Assembly: GCA_016931515.1 (NCBI GenBank)
Contig: JAFGEQ010000019.1
Span: forward strand, 300,295-364,294
DNA: 64,000 bases
DNA from: a candidate division CSSED10-310 bacterium
GTDB lineage: Bacteria > CSSED10-310
Direction of reading: 5' to 3'
Part shown: positions 9,393-19,143 of the stretch, piece by piece
Position numbering within the stretch: position 1 is the first letter of the stretch
Layout: each line of letters starts with the position of its first letter
Position numbers and translations under genes: made by a program
Notes under the pieces: model-generated
Database searches by the model: none
Told to the model about the DNA's origin: nothing
What the model saw: only the letters and a program-made list of their open reading frames with translations

Positions 9393-12047
9393 TCAACTCT
9401 CGTCCTGATACACGTCGGGAAGCTCGATCTGTGCCAGCGGTTCCCGCTGCTCCTTGATGGAATAAACATGTTTAATGGCGGTCCGAACCCGGCCTGTCAT
9501 GATGCAGAGTATATCCCCCCGTTGACTGATACTCAGACCCTTGTTAATGGCATCAGTCTCGTCCGGAATACGTTGAATTTTCTCCACCGGTAATCCACCG
9601 GAAAGCAGTCCCTTCTCCAACAGATCCAGTAGTTCTCCCGGTTCGCGGCCTCGCAAATCCTTGTCTTCGTAAATGATCGCCTCATTGAATGCGCCCGCTG
9701 CCATACGCGAAATTTCTTCAATGTCCTCATTCCTGCGATCTCCGACGGCATCCAGAACAATGACTCGACGTCGATCGCCCATCCGGGTGACCAGTTCTAT
9801 GAAGTTTTTATATGCGCTTGGATTGTGTGCATAGTCTATTAATACATCGATGCCTTCAATGTTAATAATATTCATTCGTCCCGGCATCTGGGCGGGGGAG
9901 GGGAAGAAGCTGATCAAACCCTGGCGGATTTCTTCGATTTTCGCTCCGACAGCGTAGGTGGCGGCAGCTGCAGCCATCGCGTTCTGAATGTTGAAAACAG
10001 CTCGACCATCCATCGTGACCGGCATCTCTATGACTTTGGCGATAGGTGTCAGCATCTCGTGGTTCATCAACGTGATATATCCCTGGTCATAAACGACGAC
10101 AGTGTGTTCATTTTCGATATGAGCTCGGATCACCGGATTCGATGGTCTGAGGGAGAAGAAAATAATGTTTTCACGGCAGTGCTCCGCCATCTCGACACAT
10201 TGTGGATCGTCAGCGTTCAACACTGTAGTGCCGCCGCGTCGGACCGTTTCGGCGACAACCGCCTTCACCTTGGCCAGATCCTGGATTGTGTTGATCCCTT
10301 TCAAACCCAGGTGATCGGGCTGGACGTTCAGAACAACACCGACATCCGCGACACTGTATCCGAGACCGGAACGCAAAATGCCCCCCCTCGCTGTTTCAAG
10401 CACGGCACAATCGACCATCGGATCCCTGAGAACAATGCCCGCAGAATAGGGTCCACTCATATCGCCCTCGGCAATCAATCGATCTCTCAGGTAAATCCCG
10501 TCGGTAGTGGTCATTCCGACACTATGACCTTTGCCCTTCATAATATGCGATATCAGGCGGATCGTTGTTGTTTTTCCGTTCGTGCCGGTCACCGCAATGA
10601 TGATAATGTCACTCTCGGACCCCTTCGGAAACAGCATGTCGACAATCGGCTTGGCAACATTCCTGGGTGTTCCTTCCGCCGGTGAAATATGCATTCTCAA
10701 ACCGGGAGCGGCGTTGACCTCTATGACGCCTCCGCCGATTTTACCGATCGGCTGGCGTAGAGTGGGGGAGATCACGTCGATGCCTGCGATATCCAAACCG
10801 ATGATCTTTGCTATGCGTTCCGCCATGAATTTGTTGGATGTGTGAACCCGATTGGTGACATCCACGGCAGAACCGCCGGTTGAAAGATTGGCGGTCAGTT
10901 CCAGAAAAAACTGCTCCCCGTCTGCCGGCACGCTCTCCAAAGTATAACCTTTCATCGCCAGAAGATGATTGGTAACCGACGAAATTTTCAGACGTGTCAT
11001 GACATTTTCATGACCGTATCCGCGCCGCGGATTTTTGTTTTCAATCTCGATCAATTCCGTGATTGTATGTGTTCCGTCTCCGATGACCGACGCGGGTACA
11101 CGCCGGGCAGCAGCCGTGAATTTGCCATTGATGACCAGCATCCGGTAATCGTTACCGGTGAGATATTTTTCAACGATGACCTGTGTGGAGGATTCTTTTG
11201 CCCGATGGAATGCCGCTTCCATTTCTTCATCGGACATTATATTCGTCGTTACACCTTTGCCATGGTGACCGTCATACGGCTTTGCCACAACAGGATATCC
11301 CAGCCAGTTGGCATCCTCGATGGCGTGCTTCAGACTTCGCACGATAACGCCTTTGGGTGTAGGAATACCGGCATCCTCAAGCATTTGCTTGGTCAGACGC
11401 TTGTTTCCCGCCGTCTCCACACCGATCATGCTCGTGTTGGATGTGATCGTTGCCTGTATTCGTTTCTGGTATTTCCCTTCACCGAGTTGTACCAGATTGT
11501 AATCATCCAGGCGGAGCACAGTGATGCCGCGCCGCTCGGCTTCCTCGACTATTGACGCGGTTGAAGGGCCGAGGTGGTAAGAATCCCGGATACTCTTTAT
11601 CTCTGCAATCGTTCCCTCGACATCGAACTCTTTCCCGGCAAGCAGAGAGTTGATGCACGCAACCGCTTGTTTACCCGCAAAAAACCCCGCTTCCTCGACC
11701 CAGTAGCTGAAGATTACCTCGTATACACCCTGCTTTTCTGTGTCGAGAGTTTTGCCGAAACCCACATCCATATAGGCGATGTACTGAAATTCAATGGCAA
11801 GATGCTCGATGACATGTCCAAGTAGTGTTCCCTCTCGCATGCGCTGGACAAAACCTCCGGGAACACCGAGACTGCAACGGTGATCATCGAGACTTGGAAC
11901 CAAAGCAAGCAGTCGGTCAGCCATCCCGGAAATCTCCGACGTCATGACTTCATCATGCTTACCGAGATCGATCGTCATGACGATGACCGGGCGATAATGA
12001 TAAAAATTCGCACCCTTCAACGCTTTCACATCCAGTACTTTGATCAT
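9393..12047 (-). CDS. cphA: Cyanophycin synthetase
   Basis: 884 residues, typical for CphA. Order: N-terminal domain (about 1-160), ATP-grasp domain (KPYDGHHGKGVTTN, EKYLTGNDYRMLVINGK, EVNAAPGLRMHISPAEG), and a Mur-ligase-like domain with the P-loop GTNGKTTT near residue 488 followed by NVQPDHLGLKG and DYAHNPSAYKN. The two active sites add Asp to the backbone and Arg to each side chain, making multi-L-arginyl-poly-L-aspartate, a nitrogen store. The ATG at 12047 is chosen because AAAGGA lies 7 bases upstream; the frame extends 19 codons further without a ribosome site. First gene of a four-gene minus-strand unit, divergent from mscS. Confidence 0.95.
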   Translation of the reverse strand: MIKVLDVKALKGANFYHYRPVIVMTIDLGKHDEVMTSEISGMADRLLALVPSLDDHRCSLGVPGGFVQRMREGTLLGHVIEHLAIEFQYIAYMDVGFGKTLDTEKQGVYEVIFSYWVEEAGFFAGKQAVACINSLLAGKEFDVEGTIAEIKSIRDSYHLGPSTASIVEEAERRGITVLRLDDYNLVQLGEGKYQKRIQATITSNTSMIGVETAGNKRLTKQMLEDAGIPTPKGVIVRSLKHAIEDANWLGYPVVAKPYDGHHGKGVTTNIMSDEEMEAAFHRAKESSTQVIVEKYLTGNDYRMLVINGKFTAAARRVPASVIGDGTHTITELIEIENKNPRRGYGHENVMTRLKISSVTNHLLAMKGYTLESVPADGEQFFLELTANLSTGGSAVDVTNRVHTSNKFMAERIAKIIGLDIAGIDVISPTLRQPIGKIGGGVIEVNAAPGLRMHISPAEGTPRNVAKPIVDMLFPKGSESDIIIIAVTGTNGKTTTIRLISHIMKGKGHSVGMTTTDGIYLRDRLIAEGDMSGPYSAGIVLRDPMVDCAVLETARGGILRSGLGYSVADVGVVLNVQPDHLGLKGINTIQDLAKVKAVVAETVRRGGTTVLNADDPQCVEMAEHCRENIIFFSLRPSNPVIRAHIENEHTVVVYDQGYITLMNHEMLTPIAKVIEMPVTMDGRAVFNIQNAMAAAAATYAVGAKIEEIRQGLISFFPSPAQMPGRMNIINIEGIDVLIDYAHNPSAYKNFIELVTRMGDRRRVIVLDAVGDRRNEDIEEISRMAAGAFNEAIIYEDKDLRGREPGELLDLLEKGLLSGGLPVEKIQRIPDETDAINKGLSISQRGDILCIMTGRVRTAIKHVYSIKEQREPLAQIELPDVYQDES

Positions 12048-12607
12048 ATAAAAATCCTTTCCGTTGCCGAGACGTTCATTTCGTCCGGGTTTCAATGATG
12101 CCATCGAACTTCAAACCTGCCGTTTCATTCAATCCATCTTGTCCGGCCAAATGATCTTGGACTCAACTATACCGGAATTATCCTGTCCCGATAAATACCC
12201 CGGACCAATTTTTCTGACATTCATGATAAAAGACGCCTTGAACGCCTATTCAATTCTCATTGGAATCAATCTTCAAAAAAGGCAATATCGGAACGATCAC
12301 TCGAATCCGTCGCTTGTAATATATGTTGATTCTCTTTTCAAGTAAGATTTTCTCCGTCTTGTCAAAAACTGAGCAACACGATACGGGATTCGGCTCAAAG
12401 AATGCGCATGAGCGAATTCTCACTCCATTCGATTTTTCCAGGCCCGGGGTTGTCCTGTTCCGGCGAATATGCGATATTTTCGTAAAAGCAACTCGATGAT
12501 ACATATCACGTTATGTTGTTGAGTGCTCTTTAAACTTTAAGAGTCAGACGTGCCTGAATCCAACAATGAGCCGGCACGTCGACTCTTCAATCATGGGAGA
12601 CAGCATT
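12048..12607. other. Divergent intergenic region between cphA and mscS
   Basis: 560 bases with no credible gene. It must hold the promoters of the cyanophycin unit (leftward) and mscS (rightward). A near-perfect palindrome, CTCTTTAAA-C-TTTAAGAG, lies at 12526-12543, about 65 bases before the mscS start, and could be an operator. I see no convincing sigma-70 hexamer pair. Confidence 0.35.
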
Positions 12608-13426
12608 ATGGAACAAATCATGCAAAAACTACATGAATGGCTGGCGCTGTACGGATTGAATGTGCTCGGAGCCATTGTCATCATTGTATTGGGTCGTCTC
12701 GGCGCGGGTTTCATGCGATCGGTTATCAGGCGATTGATGCAGCGAGCCAGGATGGAGCAAACTCTTGTTTCGTTCGTCACCAGTGTTACATATGTGGCAC
12801 TGATGGCATTCATCATCGTTGCCGCTCTCGGAAAATTGGGTATGCAGACGGCGTCGTTTGTCGCTGTGCTGGGTGCGGCCGGTTTGGCTGTCGGTCTGGC
12901 ATTGCAGGGTTCGCTTGCCAATTTTGCATCAGGCGTGTTGATGATCATTTTCAAGCCCTTTAAGGTCGGTGACTATGTCGAAGGGGGAGGAGCCGCCGGT
13001 ACAGTTGAGGAAATTGGAATATTCGCGACCGAATTACGGTCACCCGATAATAAAACCGTTATCGTACCGAATTCCAAGCTGACCGCGGACAATATCGTGA
13101 ACTATTCAGCGAACGACAATCGCCGTGTCGATATCGTTGTGGGTGTCAGCTATGCTGATGATCTGGATAAGGTGAGACACACTCTGACCCAACTCCTGTC
13201 GAATGATCCGAGAATCCTCCAGGAGCCGTCGCCGACGATCGGCGTGATCGCCCTGGCGGACAGCAGCGTGAACATTGCTGTCCGTCCCTGGGTCAAGACC
13301 TCGGATTATTGGGCGGTTTTTTTCGATCTGCAGGAGACAATCAAAAAACAATTCGATGCGGAAGGTATACGGATTCCCTTCCCTCAGCACGATGTGCATA
13401 TATTTAACCAATCGGAGGCGAAATGA
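12608..13426 (+). CDS. mscS: Small-conductance mechanosensitive channel
   Basis: 272 residues. Two or three N-terminal membrane helices, then the pore-lining TM3 with GAAGLAVGLALQGSLANFASG, followed by KPFKVGDYVE and the beta domain with VPNSKLTADNIVNYS. This matches E. coli MscS throughout and in length. It opens under membrane tension and releases solutes during osmotic downshift. The ATG at 12608 is preferred over 12566 because GGGAG at about 12595 gives good spacing and because it matches the family start. Divergent from cphA; a functional link to the granule polymer is not shown. Confidence 0.93.
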   Translation: MEQIMQKLHEWLALYGLNVLGAIVIIVLGRLGAGFMRSVIRRLMQRARMEQTLVSFVTSVTYVALMAFIIVAALGKLGMQTASFVAVLGAAGLAVGLALQGSLANFASGVLMIIFKPFKVGDYVEGGGAAGTVEEIGIFATELRSPDNKTVIVPNSKLTADNIVNYSANDNRRVDIVVGVSYADDLDKVRHTLTQLLSNDPRILQEPSPTIGVIALADSSVNIAVRPWVKTSDYWAVFFDLQETIKKQFDAEGIRIPFPQHDVHIFNQSEAK

Positions 13427-13461
13427 TCCAAATTGTGCGCATGCGTAGAGGTGCCGGATAA

Positions 13462-14586
13462 ATGACTGGTAAAGATATTCTGATAGCGAAAAAAAAGACA
13501 CAGTCAGCCCTTGTCGCATCAAGGCTGCTGAATATTCAGAACAGACTCGAGCTGCAGCATGCCATCGATAATCTTAAAAAATCACTGCCGGCCGATGCCA
13601 TTGCGGGACCTCCATTCTGTACATTCAATTTTATCACCAGTTATCCAAGCGGATTTGATGTTGAAATCGGATTCCCGGTCAATCAATCTGTAACATCCGA
13701 TAGTGATGTCAATACTCGCCTGCTTCCAGGTGTGACAGTCTTGTCGCTGGTCCACAGCGGACCACATCAAGAGTTGAGAGAATCTTACAAACGTCTTTAT
13801 GGATACGCTTCGGAGAGAGGTATTATCTCCGATGAATTTAATCGCGAGATCTATCTGGATGATTTACAGAGTGAAATTCCCATCATTGAACTCCAATTCG
13901 TCGTGCATGAATGGGATGAGCTTCTGGCTCGACATATCGAAAGAGTCAAAGGCACTGAAGTGCTCCATTGGGTAATGATGGGTGACGAGCCGAACGCTGG
14001 AAATGATGATGTTTCAAGTGACGGGATGCCGGATGTAAACAGAGATGCAATCGATGCAGTCGCGACGTTGATGCGTTTTAAGAAGTTACGGCTGATTATT
14101 GATCGATTGTCCGGCGTAACTTCGAAATTCGAATGCTTCGATATTTTATCCCGATGCGCTCATAATTTCCCTGATTCTCAGATAGATAAACTGAGGAGTG
14201 TATATCAGGCGGAAATGGCGCGTTATGGTGATCCGCTGGGAGCAGTGGATGCGGTTATCTCCTTTATGGGTCATGATCCGGGTTGGAAGGATCAGCCCCG
14301 GAGAGAGGGTCATGTGATTTATTCTTCCAAACAACCCAGGGATCCGGACACGTACAATCGAGCGACTTCCGTTAAAGAAAAAGCCAGAGCCTGCTGCTTT
14401 TGTCCGTTGATCCGGGATCATCTGGATGCAGGGATGCCGGTTGATTTTTGTTATTGTGGAGCGGGTTGGTACCGCAAACAATGGGAAGGGGCAATCAATC
14501 GTCCGGTTCGTGTCGACGTAATTCACTCTCTGCTCAAAGGCGATGACCACTGTTCCTTTGCCATACACCTGCCGGAAGATTTATAG
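13462..14586 (+). CDS. Fusion of a GyrI-like effector-binding domain with a C-terminal 4-Cys domain
   Basis: 374 residues, soluble. Residues about 45-150 look like a GyrI/AraC-effector-binding fold: DVEIGFPV, LPGVTVLSLVHSGPHQEL, then REIYLDD and ELQFVV. Residues about 180-374 resemble the family annotated as L-2-amino-thiazoline-4-carboxylic acid hydrolase/DUF6144: CCFCPLIRDH, DFCYCGAGWYRKQWEG, VIHSLLKGDDHCSFAIHLP. The clustered cysteines could bind metal. No DNA-binding domain is present, so it is not an ordinary GyrI-family regulator. Ligand and role are unknown. It begins 35 bases after mscS on the same strand. Confidence 0.6.
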   Translation: MTGKDILIAKKKTQSALVASRLLNIQNRLELQHAIDNLKKSLPADAIAGPPFCTFNFITSYPSGFDVEIGFPVNQSVTSDSDVNTRLLPGVTVLSLVHSGPHQELRESYKRLYGYASERGIISDEFNREIYLDDLQSEIPIIELQFVVHEWDELLARHIERVKGTEVLHWVMMGDEPNAGNDDVSSDGMPDVNRDAIDAVATLMRFKKLRLIIDRLSGVTSKFECFDILSRCAHNFPDSQIDKLRSVYQAEMARYGDPLGAVDAVISFMGHDPGWKDQPRREGHVIYSSKQPRDPDTYNRATSVKEKARACCFCPLIRDHLDAGMPVDFCYCGAGWYRKQWEGAINRPVRVDVIHSLLKGDDHCSFAIHLPEDL

Positions 14587-14737
14587 CGCAATCCTTCCGG
14601 ATCAGTGCCGGGAGTCAAATAAAAACCTGGTCAGGTAATTGCATTTCAGGCTGTTGAATGCCTATGATGCGTTTCGTCCGGAAACCGATGGAGCAATCCG
14701 TGGTTGATGCAGGTTGTCGGACCCATGGCGGGGATCA

Positions 14738-16189
14738 ATGAACATCCATACAAAACAGATCGAAATGACCGGTAATCGACCCGGAATTCTAAGAAAAACA
14801 ATGAAAGTATCCGTCATTGAAGGTGCTTTCGCCCAGATGTACATGTCCCTTTCCGGCCCCGGCAGTGTTTTCATTACCCGATTCGCTGTCTTGCTGCATG
14901 CATCTCCGATTCATTTTGGTCTGCTATCGGCGATTGGCCAATTATCGCAGGTTTTTCAACCTCTCGGAGCAATAATCACTCGAAAATCGGAATCCCGCAA
15001 AGGAATGGTGCTTCTGTTCGCTTTAAGTGGCCGGATACTGACTCTCCTGATCGGTGTCATCCCGTTTCTTCTATCGGGATTCAACGCAATGGCAGTATTC
15101 CTCTCGCTTTTTTTCGTGAGTACAGCCCTTCAAGCCGTAGCAGGAAACGCATGGATCGCGTGGATATCAGACAGCGTTCCGCTCCGGTTCAGAGGCCGTT
15201 TTTTCTCGGTCAGATCCCGATATCTGCTCGTCATCGGACTGGTCACAGGGTTAAGCGCCGGAGCCTTCATCGACTGGTATGAGCGAACCGGTTTCAGTTT
15301 TCTGCCGGCGGATTGGATGCGGAGTTTATCCGGGGCGGGCTATGCGGATTTACTGTCCCAGGGTTTTCTCATACTCTTTCTTTTGGCAGCCATTATTGGA
15401 GTCATAGGTATCTTGATTCTGCGACAACAGCCGGAACATCCGAAGGAGCTTGAATCGGAGAGCATCCGGACAATGTTATCGCAGCCTCTGAGGGACCGAA
15501 ATTTTCTCCGATTGCTCGGTTTTACGGCATGGTGGATGCTGGCAATCGGCGTCGGTTCGCCATTCTGGCAGCCGTTCATGATTCAGAAACTCAATTTGTC
15601 AATCATGGCAATCCAGATTTATGGTCTGATCAGTACATCGGCATCACTGATGGTCTTAAAAAAATGGGGTCGTTTCATCGATCGCTTCGGCAACAAGACC
15701 GCGATGGGGATCGCCATCATACTGGGTGGATTTAACCCGCTTATCTGGGTTGCCGCATCCCCGGGCCATTACTGGATGCTCTATTGTGAAGCCCTCACCT
15801 CGGGGATCATGTGGGCGGGAGCCGGGATCGTTGCAGTTAATTTTGTCCTTGCAATCGCCCCTCCCAAACAACGCCAGATATATTCCGGGTTATACGGCGC
15901 TGTTTCAGGTCTGTCCATGATGATCACGATGATCCTGTCAGGATCGCTGCTGCCATATGTTGCTACACTCAAGGTCGGCTCGTTTGAGCCGGAACAGGTT
16001 TTGTTTGCAGTAACGGGGCTGTTGCGATGGAGTGCTTTAATCCCGTTGATCTGGATTTATGATGCGCGATCTCCGGGATTGGGAACGGTAGTCATATATT
16101 TTCGACAATACAGCAAGGTTCGAATGACTCATCTGGCGGATCGGATGATGCGAAGTCTGCCATTTAACAATAAAGCCAGAATGGAATGA
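14738..16189 (+). CDS. Major facilitator superfamily transporter
   Basis: About 483 residues with roughly twelve hydrophobic helices and a central hydrophilic loop. The cytoplasmic loop between helices 2 and 3 carries TRKSESRKG in the usual motif-A position, and SVPLRFRGRFFSVRSR follows helix 4 or 5. Members are secondary transporters or exporters; nothing in the sequence fixes the substrate. The ATG at 14738 is chosen; TTG 14714 is also in frame. It converges on the minus-strand acyl-CoA synthetase gene, 12 bases apart. Confidence 0.8.
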   Translation: MNIHTKQIEMTGNRPGILRKTMKVSVIEGAFAQMYMSLSGPGSVFITRFAVLLHASPIHFGLLSAIGQLSQVFQPLGAIITRKSESRKGMVLLFALSGRILTLLIGVIPFLLSGFNAMAVFLSLFFVSTALQAVAGNAWIAWISDSVPLRFRGRFFSVRSRYLLVIGLVTGLSAGAFIDWYERTGFSFLPADWMRSLSGAGYADLLSQGFLILFLLAAIIGVIGILILRQQPEHPKELESESIRTMLSQPLRDRNFLRLLGFTAWWMLAIGVGSPFWQPFMIQKLNLSIMAIQIYGLISTSASLMVLKKWGRFIDRFGNKTAMGIAIILGGFNPLIWVAASPGHYWMLYCEALTSGIMWAGAGIVAVNFVLAIAPPKQRQIYSGLYGAVSGLSMMITMILSGSLLPYVATLKVGSFEPEQVLFAVTGLLRWSALIPLIWIYDARSPGLGTVVIYFRQYSKVRMTHLADRMMRSLPFNNKARME

Positions 16190-16201
16190 CCCTTCCTGAC
16201 G

Positions 16202-18886
16202 TCAATCAAGCGGTTTCCGCACATCCAGTAAAGATCCGGATGATTCGATATCGAGCGTAAAATCCCTGTTTCGAAAGAGCGTGATCATTCTTGAGTTGTC
16301 GGGAGTTGTCTGAGCGACAATTGATTTAAGCTGCCATTTTCTAGCAATCTCAACACAGAAATCAGTCAGAATACCGCCCAGACCCTTGTTCTGCCATTCA
16401 TCCGCAACCAGAACCGCATACTCTCCCGTCTCGTTCCCCGGTTCGCAGACCAGCCGGCCGACACCCATCAGGCGACGATGACCCTCCTGCATGTATTCAG
16501 CAACAATCGCAATCTCACGATCGTAATCAATATAGCAGTATCGAGTTGCAACGTCGTGTGACTCCCAATGGAACATGTACCGAAACCGCATGTAAATTGT
16601 TTCTCTTGAACAACTTGCCAATAATTCCTTCCAGATCGGCTCGTCCTCCGGCCGGATCGGGCGGAGCAGAACCGTGGTTCCATCACTCAACTCCACCGAT
16701 CGAACGAATTCTTCGGGATAAGGCCGCAGGGCAAGATGCGCAAACGGTCGAACCGGCTGGAGCGGTCTGTCGGGAGAGAGGATCAACCGGGCATCCATTG
16801 CGATTACATCGTCGGCAGTGGCGAGAAGCGGGTTGATATCCAGCTCTTTGACTTCCGGGAAGTCCGCTACGAGGTAAGACAGCCGCATTATGATTTCCAG
16901 CAAACGGTCCAGATTGACCGGCGGTTTTCCTCGAAATCCACGCAGTAATGGCCAGGCTTTGAGCGATTCCAGCATTCGGCGCGCCAGACGCTCATTCAAT
17001 GGCGGAAATCCCAGGCTCCGATCATTATACAATTCCGCACCGGTACCCCCAAGTCCCACCATCACCACTGTTCCGAATACCGCATCCTGCCGGGCTCCAA
17101 GTATTAATTCGACTCCCTGCTCCTGAATCATTTTTTGAATGGTCACACCCTCCAGATTCGCTCCGGGAACACTCAGGGACACTTGTTTCATGATCCGATC
17201 GAACGCATCGTTGACTGCCGGTGAATCCTTCAGATCCAGGATCACACCTCCGGAATCGGATTTGTGTGTGATATCCGGCGATTGAATTTTCATGACGACG
17301 GGAAACCCGATTCGTTCCGCAATAGCTGCAGCATCGGCAGATGTTGGCGCGAACACAGGGGATGTCACGGGGATACCATACGATTCAAGGATTTTTTTCG
17401 ATACGGACTCGGAAAGGAGTAGTGATCCACCGGTTGTCAATGATAAAAACTGATCGCGTAATTTTTTCCGGTCCAGAGGGAATGATACTGGAATATCTTT
17501 AGGAGTCTCGTAGAGTGTTTCAAGATTGCGGCTGTAGGATGTAAGGCACATGAAAGCCCTGACCGCCTGCTCCGGAGTGTTATACGTGGCTATTCCGTTT
17601 TGCATCAGAATATCCATGCCGTCCTTCATACTCCGGCCTCCCAGCCACGCTGCGAGAATCGGCTTGCCTGATGTTTCCCCGAGTTGAACAACGGCTTTCG
17701 CAGCGGCTGTCGGATTGGTCATCGATTGAGGTGTCAGGATGATCAGCAGTGCATCGACGTTTTTGTCCTCCAAGACTATTCCGGCCGCCTTCGCCAGCCG
17801 CTTGGAGTTTGCATCCCCGAGAATGTCGACGGGATTTCGACGAGACCAGAATGGAGGCAGATTCTGATTTAATGTCTCCATGGTTTCGGCTGACAGCACT
17901 GCCAGGGTACCGGAGTGGGCGATCAGGGTATCCGTCGCCATCACTGCGGGTCCGCCGGCATTAGTGACTATTCCGAGACGGGGACCTCCGGGCAGTTTAT
18001 GCCGCCCCACCAGCTCGGCATAATTGAAGATGTCACCGATATCAAAAACGCGGACGATCCCCGCACGCTGGAAAGCGGCGTCATAAACCGCATCCTCTGC
18101 TGCCATTGCGCCGGTATGAGAAGCAGCCACTTCTGCGGATTCAGGAAATCGACCGGCTTTATAGGCAACTATCGGTTTTGTTCTGGCAAAAGCCCGGGCA
18201 GCGGTCATAAACTTCCGTGCGTCCCTGATTGATTCAATGTATAAAATTATCGATTGAGTCTTTTCATCCTCGCCAAAGTAGTCGATGAGGTCGGCAAAAT
18301 CGACATCAAGGCTGTTTCCGATGGAAACAAAATATGAAAATCCGATTTTTTCTTCCAGGGCCCAATCCAGAACAGACGTGCATAGAGCGCCCGATTGTGA
18401 AATAAAAGCCACGTGTCCGGCTTTGGGCATCGCACCGGCAAAGCTGGCATTGAAATTTGTATGCGGAGCAATGATGCCGAGACAGTTCGGACCGATTAAT
18501 CGCATTTTGGGGAACGCGGATGCCGCTGCCCGGACCCGGTCCTCAATGGCTTTGCCTTCGAACCCTGTTTCACGAAAGCCGGCCGATATAATAATGACTC
18601 CCCTGATACCTTTCTCACCACAATTGGTGACGACGTCGGGCACCTGCTCGGCAGGCGTGCAGATGATGGCGAGGTCCGGTGTTCGCGGAACGGCATCCAG
18701 ATTGGGGTAACATTGGATACCAAGAACTGCTTCGCTGGTCGGATTCACGGGGTATACAACACCACGGAAACCTCCGCCAATCAGGTTTTGAAGAACGGAA
18801 CCTCCAACGCTCTTGGGATTGGGTGTAACGCCTAACAGGGCGATTCGCTGGGGTTTGAAAATACCGTCGAGATTATGAACAGCCAC
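16202..18886 (-). CDS. ADP-forming acyl-CoA synthetase fused to a GNAT acetyltransferase (Pat/PatZ-like)
   Basis: 894 residues. Residues about 5-460 are the CoA-binding and ligase (alpha) part, with H257 in ASHTGAMA at the position of the phosphorylated catalytic histidine. Residues about 490-710 are the ATP-grasp (beta) part (VVMKIQSPDITHKSDSGG). Residues about 730-890 are a GNAT domain with the acetyl-CoA loop QNKGLGG. Proteins of this layout acetylate lysines, classically on acetyl-CoA synthetase; in some of them the ligase half is inactive. Here the ligase histidine is kept, so ADP-forming activity may survive. The GTG start has AAGGAGG 5-6 bases upstream. Confidence 0.85.
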   Translation of the reverse strand: MAVHNLDGIFKPQRIALLGVTPNPKSVGGSVLQNLIGGGFRGVVYPVNPTSEAVLGIQCYPNLDAVPRTPDLAIICTPAEQVPDVVTNCGEKGIRGVIIISAGFRETGFEGKAIEDRVRAAASAFPKMRLIGPNCLGIIAPHTNFNASFAGAMPKAGHVAFISQSGALCTSVLDWALEEKIGFSYFVSIGNSLDVDFADLIDYFGEDEKTQSIILYIESIRDARKFMTAARAFARTKPIVAYKAGRFPESAEVAASHTGAMAAEDAVYDAAFQRAGIVRVFDIGDIFNYAELVGRHKLPGGPRLGIVTNAGGPAVMATDTLIAHSGTLAVLSAETMETLNQNLPPFWSRRNPVDILGDANSKRLAKAAGIVLEDKNVDALLIILTPQSMTNPTAAAKAVVQLGETSGKPILAAWLGGRSMKDGMDILMQNGIATYNTPEQAVRAFMCLTSYSRNLETLYETPKDIPVSFPLDRKKLRDQFLSLTTGGSLLLSESVSKKILESYGIPVTSPVFAPTSADAAAIAERIGFPVVMKIQSPDITHKSDSGGVILDLKDSPAVNDAFDRIMKQVSLSVPGANLEGVTIQKMIQEQGVELILGARQDAVFGTVVMVGLGGTGAELYNDRSLGFPPLNERLARRMLESLKAWPLLRGFRGKPPVNLDRLLEIIMRLSYLVADFPEVKELDINPLLATADDVIAMDARLILSPDRPLQPVRPFAHLALRPYPEEFVRSVELSDGTTVLLRPIRPEDEPIWKELLASCSRETIYMRFRYMFHWESHDVATRYCYIDYDREIAIVAEYMQEGHRRLMGVGRLVCEPGNETGEYAVLVADEWQNKGLGGILTDFCVEIARKWQLKSIVAQTTPDNSRMITLFRNRDFTLDIESSGSLLDVRKPLD

Positions 18887-19143
18887 AATGCCTCCTTGCC
18901 GGAACAGGATCTGCGGTGTGAGAAAAACAACACCTGCTGAAACAAAATGTCTATTCGATCCGGATTGTTTTTACAAGCTTATATGGAGACTCCGAGGCTG
19001 CACGAATTAAACCCTGATCTGTGCAGAAAAATACCTGGACAAGTGTTTGTCAGGACATTTAACTGATTGGTCAATTTGCATATGAGACAGATTTGGAGGT
19101 ACATTCCTGAGAGGATATTGAACCATACCGAGGTGCATATATC

